NCBI GenBank assembly: GCA_040768125.1
Contig: JAXGNG010000004.1
Location: 310,001 to 374,000, forward strand
Reading direction: 5' to 3'
DNA from: RBG-16-49-21 sp040768125
GTDB lineage: Bacteria > Spirochaetota > UBA4802 > UBA5550
DNA length: 64,000 nt
Shown here: positions 44,986 to 54,028 of the stretch, piece after piece
Layout of the letters: each line of letters starts with the position of its first letter
Numbering within the stretch: position 1 is the stretch's first letter
Program-made: the position numbers and the translations under genes
Notes under the pieces: model-generated
Told to the model about the DNA's origin: nothing
Seen by the model: the letters and a program-made list of their open reading frames with translations, nothing else
The model's database searches: none

Positions 44986-46404
44986 TTAGAACTGGTATTT
45001 CACCCTGAGCCGGATAATGTCCCGTGAACGGTAGCTGCCGAGGAGGGTGTCGAGGGGGCCGCCGAAAATGCCTCCCTCGGCCTCGATCACCAGGCCGTTT
45101 AGAAAATCGTACCCCATGGCCGGCATGAGAAGGAAATCGCCCCGGAGCGTCGCCAGGCCCTGGGCCCGCGTGATGAGGGCCCCGCGGAGAAACTTCTTCT
45201 CAACGCGGCATACGAAGATATCCGACAGATACGGTTCGATGAAGCGGGACTCCCCCTCGATATACACGCTCTTGTTGAATTCCAGCGTGATGTTGAAATC
45301 CTCCCCGTCAATGAGCCAGTTGACGCCGGCGGCGGCGTTGATATAGTGGGTCGGCCGGATCACCGCCCTGATGAGCCCCTCACCCGAAGGCTTTTCAACA
45401 GCGTGCTTGTCAAAGGAGTAGGCGGCTTCCCCCTGGATCGTGAAATCCCCCGCCGCGACGGCGATGTCGAATCCGAAAGAAGTGAGGCGCCGGTATTTCG
45501 GTACGACATAGGCCGTGGGGATGGGGGCCCGGGGATCGATGTTGGGCTGGATCAGGACGTCCCGGTCCACGCCTCTATAGGCGGAGAAAGAAAAGTCGAC
45601 GGGGCCGGCCGTACCGCTGAACCTTCCGCCCCAGGAGATGTTTCCCCCGGTCGCGGGGAGGGCCGGTTTGCGGGGAAGAAACTGGACGGGGATGACGTGG
45701 TAGGCGTTCCTGAACTGGAGGGCCCAGGGGCCCCGCGCGTCGGGAAGGACCGTCGGCGTGGCGATGGGGACCGTGACGAGCTGCAGGGAAAAATCTCCGG
45801 CGATCAGTGTGGCCGAAAGGGCGTAGACCCCCTGGTAGAGTTCGTCGTCATCCTTGAAAACCAGCTCGGAAAGGTCAGGGGGGGCGAAGTGGGCCGTGGG
45901 ATTCAGCATGTCCGCGGTGCCCCAGCGAATGACCTGGCGCCCTGCCGTGAGGTTGAGATGAGTCGTGAGCCAGCGGATATAGAGTTCCCTGGGGACGACG
46001 CGGCTGTCCAGGTGGGAGGTGCCGTTTTTTCGTGGATAGGCGTACCCGTGGACAATGGCCCTGGCGTGGATGGTGTCCGTGCCCGCGCGGAGGTCAAGGG
46101 AGCCGTGGGCCTCTACCTTGTTGATCAGCTCCTCGTTTCTGCGAATCCTGACGACCGTACCGGAGAGATAGCGGTACTGGTACTTTTTCAGGCCCGGGCC
46201 GGGCATTATGAAATTCTCGGATTCCAGGTATCCGCCGAAGCGAAAGAACCGGGAGATGCCGGCGGATTCGCCGCCGGCATCGACGGTCTCGCCGCCGGGT
46301 TCTTCGGGAATGGCGCCGTCTTCGCCCCGGGCCGTTGACGCGATGGCGAGGGAGGCGATGAGGGCGTAGAGGATTATTCGGCGTCCCCGGTGAGACATCT
46401 TCAC
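44986..46404 (-). CDS. Outer-membrane beta-barrel protein (DUF1302-like)
   Basis: Protein of 472 residues with a signal peptide (ILYALIASLAIASTARG). The rest alternates short amphipathic strands rich in Tyr, Phe and Arg and ends in VKYQF, the C-terminal aromatic residue used by the BAM machinery. GRQVIRWGTADMLNPT is a phrase seen in DUF1302 proteins, which accompany MMPL exporters and LolA-like proteins. The start overlaps the LolA-like gene stop by four bases. It is likely the outer-membrane end of the export system encoded with it. Confidence 0.78.
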   Translation of the reverse strand: MKMSHRGRRIILYALIASLAIASTARGEDGAIPEEPGGETVDAGGESAGISRFFRFGGYLESENFIMPGPGLKKYQYRYLSGTVVRIRRNEELINKVEAHGSLDLRAGTDTIHARAIVHGYAYPRKNGTSHLDSRVVPRELYIRWLTTHLNLTAGRQVIRWGTADMLNPTAHFAPPDLSELVFKDDDELYQGVYALSATLIAGDFSLQLVTVPIATPTVLPDARGPWALQFRNAYHVIPVQFLPRKPALPATGGNISWGGRFSGTAGPVDFSFSAYRGVDRDVLIQPNIDPRAPIPTAYVVPKYRRLTSFGFDIAVAAGDFTIQGEAAYSFDKHAVEKPSGEGLIRAVIRPTHYINAAAGVNWLIDGEDFNITLEFNKSVYIEGESRFIEPYLSDIFVCRVEKKFLRGALITRAQGLATLRGDFLLMPAMGYDFLNGLVIEAEGGIFGGPLDTLLGSYRSRDIIRLRVKYQF

Positions 46405-47138
46405 AGGGCCGCCTTGCTGAACGCGGAGTCCGGGACCGGAACGTTATAACGCACCGATTTCATGAGTATCTCGGTCCTGCCCCTGTCGCCGGGGAGATAC
46501 ATGACCGCCCTGAAGGGTGTCAGTATTCCGTCAACGCTTCGAATATCATAATTGTGAAGGTATTTCAGGAGCCTGCCTTTCTGGAAAAACTGGATCGCCA
46601 GGACGAAATGGTCCGATTTGCGGACGAAAAGGATGACCTTCTCGTATATCCTGTCGGATGATTTTTTCACGGCCTCGACCTTGTAGCAATCCTCTCCCAG
46701 GGCGATCTCGTCGCCGAGGTAGCGGTAATTGTAATCGTCGATTTCGCGCCCCTGGAGGTCATCGTAGCTGAGATGGGAGTGGACGAAGGAATCCCCCCTG
46801 TCGCCTCCTGATATCCTCTTGGGTTTCCCGCCGGTCGTTTTGAGCCACTGGCTGTCCTCTTTCGATTTGTACGAATGCATGAGGAACTTGATCCGCGTGG
46901 GGCGAAGAAACTCGATGAGGGCCCTGCTGTCGTCGCCGTACTTCTTTCCGGTCATTTCGAATTCCTTCGTTTCCTTGAGCTCGCCGTTGCGATAAATCTT
47001 CATGACGGATTGTGCAATGGTGCTCTGTGGCTTCGCAAGCCGTTCCGTGCGCTCCATGATCTCCCTTCCCGTCAGGGCGTAGAGTGACGGCGCGGCGAAA
47101 AGCAGGGCGATTACCGCCAACAGGATCGATCGTTTCAT
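46401..47138 (-). CDS. LolA-like outer-membrane lipoprotein-sorting protein
   Basis: Protein of 245 residues with a signal peptide (MKRSILLAVIALLFAAPSLY). The body is the LolA-like beta fold of the family annotated as outer membrane lipoprotein-sorting protein (phrases GKKYGDDSRALIEFLRP, GEDCYKVEAVKK, DGILTPFRAVMY). Such proteins shield lipid or lipoprotein in the periplasm. GGGAGG precedes the ATG at 47138. It lies between the exporter gene and the barrel gene, forming a path from inner to outer membrane. Confidence 0.82.
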   Translation of the reverse strand: MKRSILLAVIALLFAAPSLYALTGREIMERTERLAKPQSTIAQSVMKIYRNGELKETKEFEMTGKKYGDDSRALIEFLRPTRIKFLMHSYKSKEDSQWLKTTGGKPKRISGGDRGDSFVHSHLSYDDLQGREIDDYNYRYLGDEIALGEDCYKVEAVKKSSDRIYEKVILFVRKSDHFVLAIQFFQKGRLLKYLHNYDIRSVDGILTPFRAVMYLPGDRGRTEILMKSVRYNVPVPDSAFSKAAL

Positions 47139-47203
47139 GGCATCCTCCCGGGTGTTGTACTGTACACCATCCCTTCCCTCGCAGTGCAATGGGACGGGGA
47201 CGG

Positions 47204-49867
47204 TCAATTATCCTCATCGATCGTGAAGAAACGACCGATATCAAGGTACCTCCAGACCCGGGATCTGCCCGGCTCGAGGTTGATTCTGCTCGCACGTATC
47301 ACCGCTGGGAGCCCCGCCAGGGCCCCCAGGGTGGTGAATATCATGGTTACCGCGACCAAAAGCCCGAAGAGGGCCACGGGCTTGAAACGTGAAAAGATAA
47401 GGACCGAGAATCCGGCGAGGAGTGCGATCGATGTGTAGATGATCGCCCTGCCGCTCAGTGAGAGGGTCCTGGACAGGGCGTCGTCGGCATCCGCGGTGAG
47501 GCCCCGGTAATGTCGATAGGAATTAAGGAAGTGGATGGTGTCGTCGATCCCTATGCCGATGGTGATCGACGCGATGATGGCCGTTGCGGAATCGAGGCTG
47601 ATGCCGGTCCAGCCCATGATGCCGAAATTGGCGATCACGGCGGTGGAGATCGGTATCATAGAAATGAGGCCAGCCCTTAGGTTTTTATAGAGCATGATGA
47701 CGATGAGGATCACGCAGGCAAGACTGAAAAGGACGCTCAGGAGCTGGCCCATCACCACGTAGTTGGAGAGGGCGATGATGATTTTCGGCTCACCCGTGAT
47801 CCTGAAGGTGTAGGGTTTCGGGAGAGTGTCGCGGAGATGCTCCTCGACGATACGGTTGATGTCGGCAAGCTCCCTGGTGCCGATGAGACCGCTCTCGTCG
47901 CTCCCGATTTTTGCGAATACCATTGCCGTTCGGTAGTCGGGATCGAAAAACGCCTCGAAGTCGTCGATCCTTCCGTCGAAATCGTCGTCGTCCCCGGAGT
48001 AGATCTCGAAATACTCCCTCACGGTTTCACGCGTATCAGGGATGCGGTAGAATTCCTGCCTGTCGTTGTGCATCGCCTTGTGCATGCTCTTGACCAGGTC
48101 GGTTACCGCGTCCGCGCGGGTAACGTGGGTTTCCTTTCTGTCCGTTGAAACGAGCCATTCCCTTATGGCGTCGATCTCCCTGAGGAAGGCGGGGTCCATG
48201 ACGCCGTAATCCTCACCCGAATCGATGAGGATATTCATTCCGAAGGCCCCGCCGTATTTTTCCTTGATGATAACTGCGCTGGTGCGGATGTAGTCGTCCT
48301 TGCGGAAGTAGCTCAGCACGGACGTCTCGACCTGTATTCTCAACAGGCCGGCGACGGAGACGATGAGCGCAATAATGTAAACGGCTATCACGGCGCGGTA
48401 GTGCCGCAGGGCGAGGGCCGACATTGTCCTGATCAGTGAGTCAACGGGGCTGAAACGCCGGATAATCCCCGGCACCAGGCCTCCGCCCCCGCCATGGCGG
48501 GGTTCGGGAATCAATTCCAGTACCGCGGGGATCATCGTCATGGCAATGAAGACCGAGAAGATGACCCCGATGGCGGAGGCGATGCCCCACTCGCGGATCC
48601 CCTGGACCTGGTTGGTCACAAGGGAAAAAAACCCGAAAAAGGTGGTGACCGCGGCGAGCATCACCGTTGTCGTGATGTGGGACACGGAGACAAGGAGGCC
48701 CTTTTCCTTACCAAGGGAGGCGATCTGGTCGCGGTCGATGTAGTAGCGGTTAAGGATGTGGATCGAGTAGGAACTCCCCACGGCGATCATCAGCGTCGGA
48801 AGCGAGACTGATATCATGTTGATATTGAAACCGAGGTGCCCCATGAGGCCCATGATCCAGATGTCGGCAAGCACCAGCGTGGTGAAGGGGAGGGCCACCC
48901 CGCGGAGAGTCCTGAAATTGAGAAAAAAGACAATGATGATGACCACGAGGACCAGGGGAAGAAAGGTTTCCAGGTCGTTCCGCATGTAATCGTTCATAAA
49001 TTTATTGACGATGGGTATCCCCTGGGTGGTCACATTGAGACCCGGATAGCTCCGCGCGATGTCCCAGATTTCGTAGGAGATCTCCCCGGTGTCGCTCGAT
49101 CTCGTGAGCTTGACATGGACCCCGAAGGATGTTATTTCCCCGGTCCCGGGATCGCGCGCGAAAAGCGCGCCGTCGAATGCCGGGTTTGCGCCGAGCCTCT
49201 TTTTCAGCGCGTCGAAATCGGACTGGCTCTTCGGGAGGATCCTCCGTCCATCCTCGTCGACGTCAATAAGATCAACGGCGCTGAGGGTGTCGTTCTTTCC
49301 ACTTATGTCCTTTCCCGTTATGACTGAAAGGATGGCGTCTATGTAGGCTTTTTCCTTCAGGAGAGAGGATTTCTCGAGGTCGCGATACAGATTCTTCAGA
49401 CGGCGGGCGCTCATGGCGCCGTCATGGCCCCGAAGGTCCCCGGTTTTTCTCGAAAGTGCGCGGAGGAACGGCGGGTCGTCCCTGAATTCATCGGCGAGAT
49501 CATCGAAGGTGAGGGATTTTCCCTCGGTGAATTCCTTGAATCGCTTAAGCCGCCCCTCTTCGCGGTCACCGTCGTACTCCTTGTACTCCTCGAGATCGGT
49601 GATAAGATTGTTCAGCTCAATGAAGAACTCAGGGCTCCAGACGTTCTTGGAAGTGGTGTCGATTATGATGAACTTGCCGATATTGCCGTAGATATCGATG
49701 ATTTTCTTGTAGAAGAGGTATTCGGAATCCTTCCTGGGCATCATCACGTCGATGCTGTTGTCGAATTTCAGACTTGGTATGCCCGTCCCGAGCAGCACGG
49801 TGATCGCGGCGATGGCGAGGAGAACGGGGACAGGTCTTTTTATCACGAATTCAATGTATCGCTGCAT
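47204..49867 (-). CDS. MMPL/RND-superfamily exporter
   Basis: Inner-membrane transporter of 887 residues with the MMPL layout: one helix at the N-terminus, a large periplasmic loop (about 35-280), five helices, a second periplasmic loop (about 490-690) and six further helices. GIGIDDTIHFLNSYRHYRG in the second half is the conserved helix region of this group. A proton or ion gradient drives it. The genes for a LolA-like protein and a barrel follow in the same direction, so lipid or lipoprotein transport is a fair inference. It lacks a separate membrane fusion protein. Confidence 0.88.
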   Translation of the reverse strand: MQRYIEFVIKRPVPVLLAIAAITVLLGTGIPSLKFDNSIDVMMPRKDSEYLFYKKIIDIYGNIGKFIIIDTTSKNVWSPEFFIELNNLITDLEEYKEYDGDREEGRLKRFKEFTEGKSLTFDDLADEFRDDPPFLRALSRKTGDLRGHDGAMSARRLKNLYRDLEKSSLLKEKAYIDAILSVITGKDISGKNDTLSAVDLIDVDEDGRRILPKSQSDFDALKKRLGANPAFDGALFARDPGTGEITSFGVHVKLTRSSDTGEISYEIWDIARSYPGLNVTTQGIPIVNKFMNDYMRNDLETFLPLVLVVIIIVFFLNFRTLRGVALPFTTLVLADIWIMGLMGHLGFNINMISVSLPTLMIAVGSSYSIHILNRYYIDRDQIASLGKEKGLLVSVSHITTTVMLAAVTTFFGFFSLVTNQVQGIREWGIASAIGVIFSVFIAMTMIPAVLELIPEPRHGGGGGLVPGIIRRFSPVDSLIRTMSALALRHYRAVIAVYIIALIVSVAGLLRIQVETSVLSYFRKDDYIRTSAVIIKEKYGGAFGMNILIDSGEDYGVMDPAFLREIDAIREWLVSTDRKETHVTRADAVTDLVKSMHKAMHNDRQEFYRIPDTRETVREYFEIYSGDDDDFDGRIDDFEAFFDPDYRTAMVFAKIGSDESGLIGTRELADINRIVEEHLRDTLPKPYTFRITGEPKIIIALSNYVVMGQLLSVLFSLACVILIVIMLYKNLRAGLISMIPISTAVIANFGIMGWTGISLDSATAIIASITIGIGIDDTIHFLNSYRHYRGLTADADDALSRTLSLSGRAIIYTSIALLAGFSVLIFSRFKPVALFGLLVAVTMIFTTLGALAGLPAVIRASRINLEPGRSRVWRYLDIGRFFTIDEDN

Positions 49868-49913
49868 TCCTCACACCGCCGGGTTGTCTTGACTGCTAAA
49901 GATGATGCGGATG

Positions 49914-49943
49914 AGACTATCAGCCGTTTTTTCCACATGTCAA
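49914..49943 (-). promoter_or_regulatory. Sigma70-like promoter for the exporter operon
   Basis: On the minus strand TTGACA (49943-49938), an 18-base spacer and TAGTCT (49919-49914) lie about 47 bases upstream of the ATG. Confidence 0.5.
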
Positions 49944-50054
49944 GTTATTATAGAAAAAAGTAATAATAATGTATACATAAATATCCGCGATAATGGATTG
50001 AAAAATATCGCACGAAAGATAACAATTGCCCCATAAATTGTTCCGGAGGGACCC

Positions 50055-53000
50055 GTGAGGTTCATTGCGGATTTTCACATACACTCGCACTATTCGATTG
50101 CAACCAGCCGGGAACTGGTCCCGGAGCGTATCGAGCTGTGGGCGCGCCTCAAGGGCATCGATGTCGTGGGGACGGGGGACTGTATCCACCCGGGGTGGGG
50201 AGAGGAGCTCGAGGAGAAGCTCGAGCCGGCCGGCAACGGCCTTTTCAGGCTGAAAGATGCTTTTCGCCTCGATGAAACGAGGCGCCTTCCCGGGGAGAAC
50301 AGGCCCAGGGATGTCAATTTCATCCTGACGGGAGAGTTGAGCAGCATCTACAAAAAGGGCGGGAAAACCCGCAAGGTGCACAATCTCTGCGTGTTCCCCG
50401 ACTTCGACTCCCTCGCCATGGTCAGGGAGCGGCTTGACAGGGCGGGCAATATCCGCTCCGACGGCCGCCCGATTCTCGGGATCGATTCAAAGGTAATCCT
50501 CGAGATGGTGCTGGAGTCCTCGGAGCATTCGTTTCTCGTGCCCTGCCATATCTGGACCCCCTGGTTCAGCGTCCTCGGGTCGAAGTCTGGATTCGACTGC
50601 CTCGATGACTGCTACGAGGACCTGACGCGCCACATCTTTGCCGTTGAGACGGGACTTTCGAGCGACCCGCCGATGAACCGGGTCTGCGGATTTCTCGATC
50701 GCTTCACCCTCATATCGAATTCCGACGCCCATTCACCCGAGAGACTCGGGAGGGAGGCGAATGTGTTCGAGACCGAGATGAGCTACGAGGGGATATACCG
50801 CGCCCTGAAACATGGACGGGGTTTCGCGGGCACCATCGAATTCTTTCCCCAGGAGGGAAAGTATCACTATGACGGCCATCGCGCCTGCGGCGTGAGGTGG
50901 GACCCCCTGGAAACACTGCGCGCCGGGGGGCGATGCCCGGTATGCGGCAGGGAGGTGACGAGGGGCGTGATGCACCGCGTCGCCGAGCTTGCCGACAGGG
51001 CCGTGGTTCCGGATTCAAGGACGCCCTATCGTTCAATCACGCCGCTTCCCGAACTCATTTCCGAAATATCGGGAGGAAAGGGGCGCGCAACGAAAACCGT
51101 AACGGAGGAATATCGCCGCCTCGCGGGGGTGATCGGTTCGGAGTTCTACCTGCTTCTCGACGCGCCCCTCGATCATATCGGCGAGGAGGGGGGAGAACTC
51201 CTGGCGGAGGGGATACGGCGTCTTCGGAGCGGGGAGGTCGTCGTGGAAGAAGGGTACGACGGCGAATACGGGCGCGTGCGCGTCTTCAGTCCCCGTGACG
51301 GTGGACTGTCGGCAGGGGGGAATCTCTTCGAAACGGAAACAGCGGTCGCGCCGCCGCGACGCCATTCCTCCCTTGATTTTGATCTGCGCCAGTTCAGGGA
51401 TCTGCGGACACGTACCGACCGGGTACAGCGTCCCGCCGGGGAAAAGGAAGGCGGATCAGGGCCGGCCCCCTCGTTCAGCAATCCCACGGCGGCACAGCAA
51501 CGCGCCATCGAACATGGAGAGGGACCATGCATGGTCCTGGCGGGTCCGGGGACGGGGAAAACCGCGGTCCTTGCGGAACGGGTGGCGGCCCTCGTGGAAC
51601 GACATGGCGCCGTTCCGGAAGAGATCCTTGCCCTTACGTTTTCGAACCGTGCGGCGGAGGAAATGCGGTCCAGGATAGGACGACTCGTCCCCCGGGCAGG
51701 GATTACCGTTGCCACGTTCCACTCCTTCGGACTGGATATCCTCAGGGAGCGGCATGCCGACCTGGGAAGGGGGCCTGATTTCATCATTATCGACGAGGAA
51801 GAAGCCGCGGGAATCATTGCCGATATCACGGGGAACCCGTCTGGGGTCCCGGGGGATCACCGCGCCATCCACGAATGCAAGGAAGGACGGTCGAGCGATT
51901 CGGTGGCCAGCGATATCATTGCCCGGTACGATTCATCGCTGAAGGAGATGAACGCCTTCGATCTCGATGACCTCGTCTTCCTCCCCGTTCGTATCTTCGA
52001 CGGCGACGGGGACGTCATCGCGGAGTACCGAAAAAGGTTCCGGTGGATACTCGTGGACGAATTCCAGGACATAAATGCGGTCCAGTACCGGCTCCTGGAG
52101 CTGCTGGCGGGAACGGGGGCACCCAATCTCTTCGTCATCGGCGATCCTGACCAGGCCATCTACGGGTTCCGTGGGTCCGATGCGGGGTATATTGACCGTT
52201 TCAGTGCGGATTACCCGTCGACGAAGATCATCGCCCTCGATCGGAGTTTCCGGTGCCCGAAGACTGTAATGCGCGTCGGTGCGGGAATACTCGGACGGGC
52301 CGGGGGCATCGAGGGACGGGACCTCGACATGAGGGTCCGCATACAGGAGCACGCCACGGGCAGGAGCGAAGCGGACTGGATCGCCGCGAAGATCGAGAAG
52401 TCGGTCGGCGGCGTGCGGAGCTTTTCGCGGGACAGCGGGATCTCCGACGGGGAACAGGAGGAGGAGGGGGCGGGTTTCGCTGATTACGCGGTACTCTGCA
52501 GGGCCTCGTTCCTCTTCCCGGACCTCGTGGAGGCCCTCGAAAACCACGGGATACCGTACCAGGTGGTGGGAAGCGAGAGCGCCTTCCTTCGTCCCCCCCT
52601 TCGTGCGGTCATCGCTTCCCTCCGGAGTGTATACAGGGGCGTCGTTACACCTTCCATTTCCGAGGAGGTGGCGGGTGACGTGAGGGGAATGATCGAGAAG
52701 GGAGACGCGATCGCCGATGTGCTCTCTTTCCTCATGGTGATACTTGAGGTACCCGAGGCGGAGGCGAGTAGGCTCAAGGCCTGGGCGGCATCATACGGCG
52801 ACGATTACCGCCGATTTTTCAGGGCCGTCGCCCTCAGGAGGGGGGATGACGACCGGGGCGTGCGCTCCGAAGCGGTTTCACTGATGACGATCCATGCGGC
52901 GAAAGGCCTTGAATTCGCCACCGTGTTCATTCCCGCCTGCGAGAAGGGCATCATTCCCTTCGATCTTTTCGGAACGCGGACCGATGAGGAATACCTTGAG

Positions 53001-53225
53001 GAGGAGCGACTCTTTTACGTGGGGGTCACCAGGACGAAGAGGAGCCTCTACCTGAGCCATGCGGGTAAACGGAACGTCAGGGGAAGGACCGTGAAGTGCG
53101 AGCGGAGTCCGCTCATCGACCGGCTTTCCGAGGAGCTCTTCGAAGCGGGGAAGAGGGCCGGCCGGCGTCGGATGGACCGGCATGACGGTGTCCAGCTTGA
53201 TCTCTTCAGCGGTGGCGGTTCCTGA
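50055..53225 (+). CDS. EndoQ-like PHP nuclease fused to UvrD-type helicase, with C-terminal clamp motif
   Basis: Protein of 1056 residues starting with GTG, GGAGGG six bases upstream. The N-terminal 400 residues are a PHP domain of the Endonuclease Q/TIGR00375 type: FIADFHIHSHYS (metal ligands His8, His10), VVGTGDCIHP, CHIWTPWF, ISNSDAHSPERLGREANVF and the Cys segment RACGVRWDP ... CPVCGREVTRGVMHRV. EndoQ cuts 5' of deaminated bases (family knowledge). After a linker comes an SF1A helicase: Walker A GPGTGKT (497-503), Walker B ILVDEFQD (667 onward), SLMTIHAAKGLEF and YVGVTRTKRSLYL. The end is VQLDLFSGGGS; QLDLF (1047-1051) fits the beta-clamp binding consensus. A weak promoter with TTGAAA at about 50000 may drive it. 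Confidence 0.9.
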   Translation: MRFIADFHIHSHYSIATSRELVPERIELWARLKGIDVVGTGDCIHPGWGEELEEKLEPAGNGLFRLKDAFRLDETRRLPGENRPRDVNFILTGELSSIYKKGGKTRKVHNLCVFPDFDSLAMVRERLDRAGNIRSDGRPILGIDSKVILEMVLESSEHSFLVPCHIWTPWFSVLGSKSGFDCLDDCYEDLTRHIFAVETGLSSDPPMNRVCGFLDRFTLISNSDAHSPERLGREANVFETEMSYEGIYRALKHGRGFAGTIEFFPQEGKYHYDGHRACGVRWDPLETLRAGGRCPVCGREVTRGVMHRVAELADRAVVPDSRTPYRSITPLPELISEISGGKGRATKTVTEEYRRLAGVIGSEFYLLLDAPLDHIGEEGGELLAEGIRRLRSGEVVVEEGYDGEYGRVRVFSPRDGGLSAGGNLFETETAVAPPRRHSSLDFDLRQFRDLRTRTDRVQRPAGEKEGGSGPAPSFSNPTAAQQRAIEHGEGPCMVLAGPGTGKTAVLAERVAALVERHGAVPEEILALTFSNRAAEEMRSRIGRLVPRAGITVATFHSFGLDILRERHADLGRGPDFIIIDEEEAAGIIADITGNPSGVPGDHRAIHECKEGRSSDSVASDIIARYDSSLKEMNAFDLDDLVFLPVRIFDGDGDVIAEYRKRFRWILVDEFQDINAVQYRLLELLAGTGAPNLFVIGDPDQAIYGFRGSDAGYIDRFSADYPSTKIIALDRSFRCPKTVMRVGAGILGRAGGIEGRDLDMRVRIQEHATGRSEADWIAAKIEKSVGGVRSFSRDSGISDGEQEEEGAGFADYAVLCRASFLFPDLVEALENHGIPYQVVGSESAFLRPPLRAVIASLRSVYRGVVTPSISEEVAGDVRGMIEKGDAIADVLSFLMVILEVPEAEASRLKAWAASYGDDYRRFFRAVALRRGDDDRGVRSEAVSLMTIHAAKGLEFATVFIPACEKGIIPFDLFGTRTDEEYLEEERLFYVGVTRTKRSLYLSHAGKRNVRGRTVKCERSPLIDRLSEELFEAGKRAGRRRMDRHDGVQLDLFSGGGS

Positions 53226-53264
53226 GTCAGCACCGAGCGCATCGGCCGGCGGGCGGGATAGTCC

Positions 53265-53293
53265 TTGACACGATACGCCTTCTGCGCTATGAT
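53265..53293 (+). promoter_or_regulatory. Strong sigma70 promoter for the TetR gene
   Basis: TTGACA (53265-53270), exactly 17 bases, then TATGAT (53288-53293). The expected start is about 18 bases before the TetR ATG. Confidence 0.75.
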
Positions 53294-53317
53294 CGCGCCC
53301 ACTTAAGGATCATCCCG

Positions 53318-53935
53318 ATGAAAAGAGGCACGCTTTCCGAAATCAAGGAGCGGGAGAAGGACGCCCGGCGCTCCATCATTATCGATGCCGCCGAGAAGGA
53401 ATTCGCCACCACGGCCTTCAACAGGGTAACCATGCGCCAGATCGCGAGGAGGGCCGGGATATCACCCGCGCTGATATACCGCCATTTCCCGGACCAGCAG
53501 TCGCTTTTTGTCGAGGCCTTTTTACGGGGGGTCAACGACGTCTTCGAGGGCATCTACATGCGTATCGACGGGTCCGAGGAGGGGCTGATCAACGATGTCG
53601 CCCTGGAATTCGTCGAGTTCTTCACGCGCAACGACCAGTATTTCAGGATGATGATGAATTTTTTCCTCGACGGGCCGGTGGATCCGGATCTCTTCGCAAA
53701 GCTGAACGTTGTAGAAAGAAGGATGCTCGATCATTTCGACAAGATGTTTATCAGGCTGCGATGCCGGGGCAATGTACGCATCCATTCCCACACGCTTTTT
53801 GCCGCCCTGATAGGTATTGTCGCGACCTACCGAAGCCATCCCGAGAAATCCGACGACGAGGTCCTCAATCACAGGAAACGAATCGCCGGGGAGCTTGCGG
53901 AAATCATGTCACATTTCAGTACTGGTTCTGAATAA
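53318..53935 (+). CDS. TetR-family transcriptional regulator
   Basis: Repressor-type protein of 205 residues. The DNA-binding helix-turn-helix is near residues 35-55 (VTMRQIARRAGISPALIYRHF), and the ligand-binding C-terminal domain follows. AAGGAT lies nine bases before the ATG. The adjoining acyl-CoA synthetase pair has a 17-bp palindrome over its promoter, so control of that operon by an acyl-CoA or fatty acid ligand is a natural guess (FadR/PsrA-like logic). Confidence 0.88.
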   Translation: MKRGTLSEIKEREKDARRSIIIDAAEKEFATTAFNRVTMRQIARRAGISPALIYRHFPDQQSLFVEAFLRGVNDVFEGIYMRIDGSEEGLINDVALEFVEFFTRNDQYFRMMMNFFLDGPVDPDLFAKLNVVERRMLDHFDKMFIRLRCRGNVRIHSHTLFAALIGIVATYRSHPEKSDDEVLNHRKRIAGELAEIMSHFSTGSE

Positions 53936-53966
53936 TACACAAATCATCTTTTTTTGTAAAATTATC

Positions 53967-53994
53967 TTGACACATAAACGCCGTTTTTTAGTGT
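53967..53994 (+). promoter_or_regulatory. Promoter of the acyl-CoA synthetase (ADP-forming) operon
   Basis: TTGACA (53967-53972) is followed after 16-17 bases by TAGTGT/AGTGTA. The -10 region overlaps the palindrome at 53992-54008. Confidence 0.5.
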
Positions 53995-54008
53995 AAACGT
54001 TGTTTACA
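53992..54008. promoter_or_regulatory. Probable TetR operator, 17-bp palindrome
   Basis: TGTAAAC and GTTTACA are perfectly mirrored around GTT. It covers the end of the -10 element and the likely start point of the acyl-CoA synthetase operon, the classic position for a repressor site. The tetR gene lies directly upstream. Confidence 0.65.
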
Positions 54009-54028
54009 TTTAATGTACGGCGGTTGCT

